A DNA stretch of 42,553 nucleotides from an uncultured Parabacteroides sp. (lineage in GTDB: Bacteria > Bacteroidota > Bacteroidia > Bacteroidales > Tannerellaceae): NCBI RefSeq assembly GCF_905196875.1, contig NZ_CAJJWO010000045.1, forward strand, positions 1 to 42,553, read 5' to 3'. Within the stretch, counting starts at the first letter, position 1, and each line of letters begins with the position of its first letter. The position numbers were made by a program, and so were the translations under genes. Below are positions 42,201-42,553 of this stretch, in pieces. The notes beneath the pieces were generated by a model. The model had not been told where the DNA came from, did no database searches, and saw nothing but the letters and a program-made list of their open reading frames with translations.

Positions 42201-42410
42201 GGTAATATTACCATTGGTTGTTCCTTTCACTACGACAGATGCTCCGGCAACGGGACCGAAATCATCTTCAACTGTACCTGTGACTTTCCCGCTTTGCTGG
42301 GAAACACTCGTACTTTGCTTGGCTGGAACTAATTCTGCATGCATGCCTTTTGGTAAACACAATGCGCCAACAAGCAAAATAAAGCTAACTGGTTTAAAGT
42401 TTTTCAACAT
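39246..42410 (-). CDS. SusC-like TonB-dependent outer-membrane transporter, pair 3 (1054 aa)
   Basis: Signal peptide of about 25 residues (MLKNFKPVSFILLVGALCLP start), then the carboxypeptidase-regulatory-like domain with VTGTVEDDFGPVAGASVVVK, the TonB-box-like DEVVVTA, the plug (LSGKVSGVQIIRSSNG, LIVVDGIPMDNFTGGS, LKGASAAALYGSRAGNGVILITTKTGKKSDG) and the beta-barrel ending YLFNVTLGF. Compared with pair 1 SusC the match runs over the full length, including the barrel (PLSGYSNKKINAGDIQNTG against PFSGYSSRKVNAGNIQNEG). No STN domain. The leader holds a hairpin nearly identical to that of pair 2. The upstream region is cut by the window edge. Confidence 0.96.
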   Translation of the reverse strand: MLKNFKPVSFILLVGALCLPKGMHAELVPAKQSTSVSQQSGKVTGTVEDDFGPVAGASVVVKGTTNGNITDMDGNFTLEGVKNGDIIQISFIGYSTQEIKYEGQATLSIKLTEDAQKLDEVVVTALGIKREKKALGYAMQELKGDDLVNARETNVANALSGKVSGVQIIRSSNGPGASSKIQLRGSNSVTGLNQPLIVVDGIPMDNFTGGSNNDYWNPSADMGNGLSDINPEDIASMSVLKGASAAALYGSRAGNGVILITTKTGKKSDGLGITISGSVSAETIFMNPKMQDSFGQGTLGVYDALKSSSWGPKITGQSYEKWDGTTANMQAYDNVSNYFDTGTNLTENISFAQQYNNTSVYTSVTRMDDNSKIPGASLARTNLTMRALSKFGKDERWILDAKIQYINSNAENRPISGDNSSNVFNTIYQLPRSMDIRDFSAARDENGKMIWYGGGQQINPYWSSRYVYNQDVRDRFLMFGSLKYRFTDWLNAEVKAGSDMYFTDFVSKTYAGSSLTNSGRYSIGQDRFYENNYSFLISAQKDNLFGKWGGSATFGGNLMMRQKKKVTASPDELNVPDLFTLGNAKNKINGSEEFNRKKINSFYGTVQANYDGFLFLDATFRNDWSSSLSKKNRSFFYPSVSAAWVVSDMMNKMDKPLPEWFTFAKARVSFAQVGNDMDAYQLYNTYSIGSDPEGNTTVNTKGTLYDENVRSELISSWEAGLEVKFFNNRLGLDLAWYKSNARRQLLNLPMDPLSGYSNKKINAGDIQNTGIELMLNARPIETAGGFTWDLMVNFSKNSNKIIELTPDISLYSLGGYDNVQIYATAGGNYGEIWGTQFKRVTDESSPYYGKMIVTKDGLPTGNTEKVKIGDQQPDALLGITSTFAYKGWSLSFLIDSRFGGEIFSGTNRAMQASGTAAATVVNGERPDMTLDAVFVDDNGAYQPNGSSITTQQYWEAVTGSTGNLGIGEANIYSATNIRLRNLSLNYAFNKQMLSKTPFQQIKLGVSCNNVWMIKSHLNGVDPESVYATSTNATGFENGGSPTSRSYLFNVTLGF

Positions 42411-42431
42411 AATTGATGGTTTTAAGATTGA

Positions 42432-42464
42432 AGAAGTGTTATTCTTGGCGTTATAAGCACTTCT
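42432..42464 (-). promoter_or_regulatory. Leader hairpin of susC pair 3, loop with TTGGCG
   Basis: AGAAGTG-TTAT (42432-42442) pairs with ATAA-G-CACTTCT (42453-42464), with one bulged G. The loop contains TTGGCG (42445-42450). It begins 21-22 nt before the start codon, as in pair 2. Confidence 0.75.
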
Positions 42465-42538
42465 AAATTCATTTTGATACTAAATTCATAGCCCTTTTGG
42501 ATTAAAGCTTGCGTGAAATAGTATTTTTAATAGCTTTT

Positions 42539-42553
42539 AGTCCTAAAAGAACT
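42539..42553 (-). promoter_or_regulatory. Partial copy of the 5'-end palindrome of susC leaders
   Basis: AGTCCTAAAAGAACT corresponds to AGTTCTAAAAGAACC at 35729-35743, about 130 bp before each start codon. The window ends here, so the promoter itself is not visible. Confidence 0.4.

Noticed and set aside
1..42553. tRNA, rRNA, insertion sequence or prophage genes
   Set aside because: No tRNA-like cloverleaf, rRNA segment, transposase, integrase or phage protein was recognised on either strand.

Overview
The window looks like a chromosomal segment of a gut-type Bacteroidales bacterium, most likely Parabacteroides or Bacteroides. This is inferred from tandem SusC/SusD outer-membrane pairs, promoter boxes of the Bacteroidetes form TAnnTTTG, surface-type lipoproteins, and a Nudix-type AraR regulator beside araD-araA-araB. 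Species cannot be fixed from the sequence alone.

Left part (1-21.7 kb): an arabinan/arabinose and galactose utilisation locus. A cut-off GH43 lipoprotein follows a secreted GH51 arabinofuranosidase (minus strand). A heterodimeric ABC exporter (2029-5526) and a nitroreductase are inserted before a second, larger GH51 enzyme. Divergent from that enzyme runs galM - FHS-type sugar transporter - galK - araR, closed by a strong terminator at 13234-13261. Then come araD-araA-araB, transketolase, ribose-5-phosphate isomerase B and a sodium/solute symporter. Together they cleave arabinosyl polymers, import the free sugars, convert L-arabinose to D-xylulose-5-phosphate and feed it into the non-oxidative pentose phosphate pathway. 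GalM and GalK start galactose catabolism. The two GH51 promoters share an exact architecture: a -7 box, then two GGTGGAYA direct repeats 21 bp apart. This suggests one activator for both. A 30-bp near-palindrome before araD is a good AraR operator candidate.

Middle (21.7-23.3 kb): a carboxyltransferase-like protein related to oxaloacetate decarboxylase/pyruvate carboxylase. It lacks a biotinyl domain and has substitutions at the carbamylated lysine, one metal-binding histidine and a biotin-pocket threonine.

Right part (23.4-42.55 kb): three SusC/SusD pairs, all on the minus strand, without linked carbohydrate-active enzymes or an evident sensor-regulator. A small secreted protein and its truncated copy lie between pairs 1 and 2. 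An HU-like protein with a C-terminal winged-helix-like extension lies between pairs 2 and 3. All three susC leaders carry a hairpin about 22-28 nt before the start codon. The loop keeps TTGGCG (CGCCAA in the mRNA) while the stem sequence changes in a compensating way. The susC-susD gap of pair 1 holds four tandem 23-bp units, each able to fold as a small hairpin with compensating base changes. The leader of the HU-like gene has interleaved inverted repeats that could form a pseudoknot or a multi-site operator. These non-coding structures are the most unusual signals in the window.
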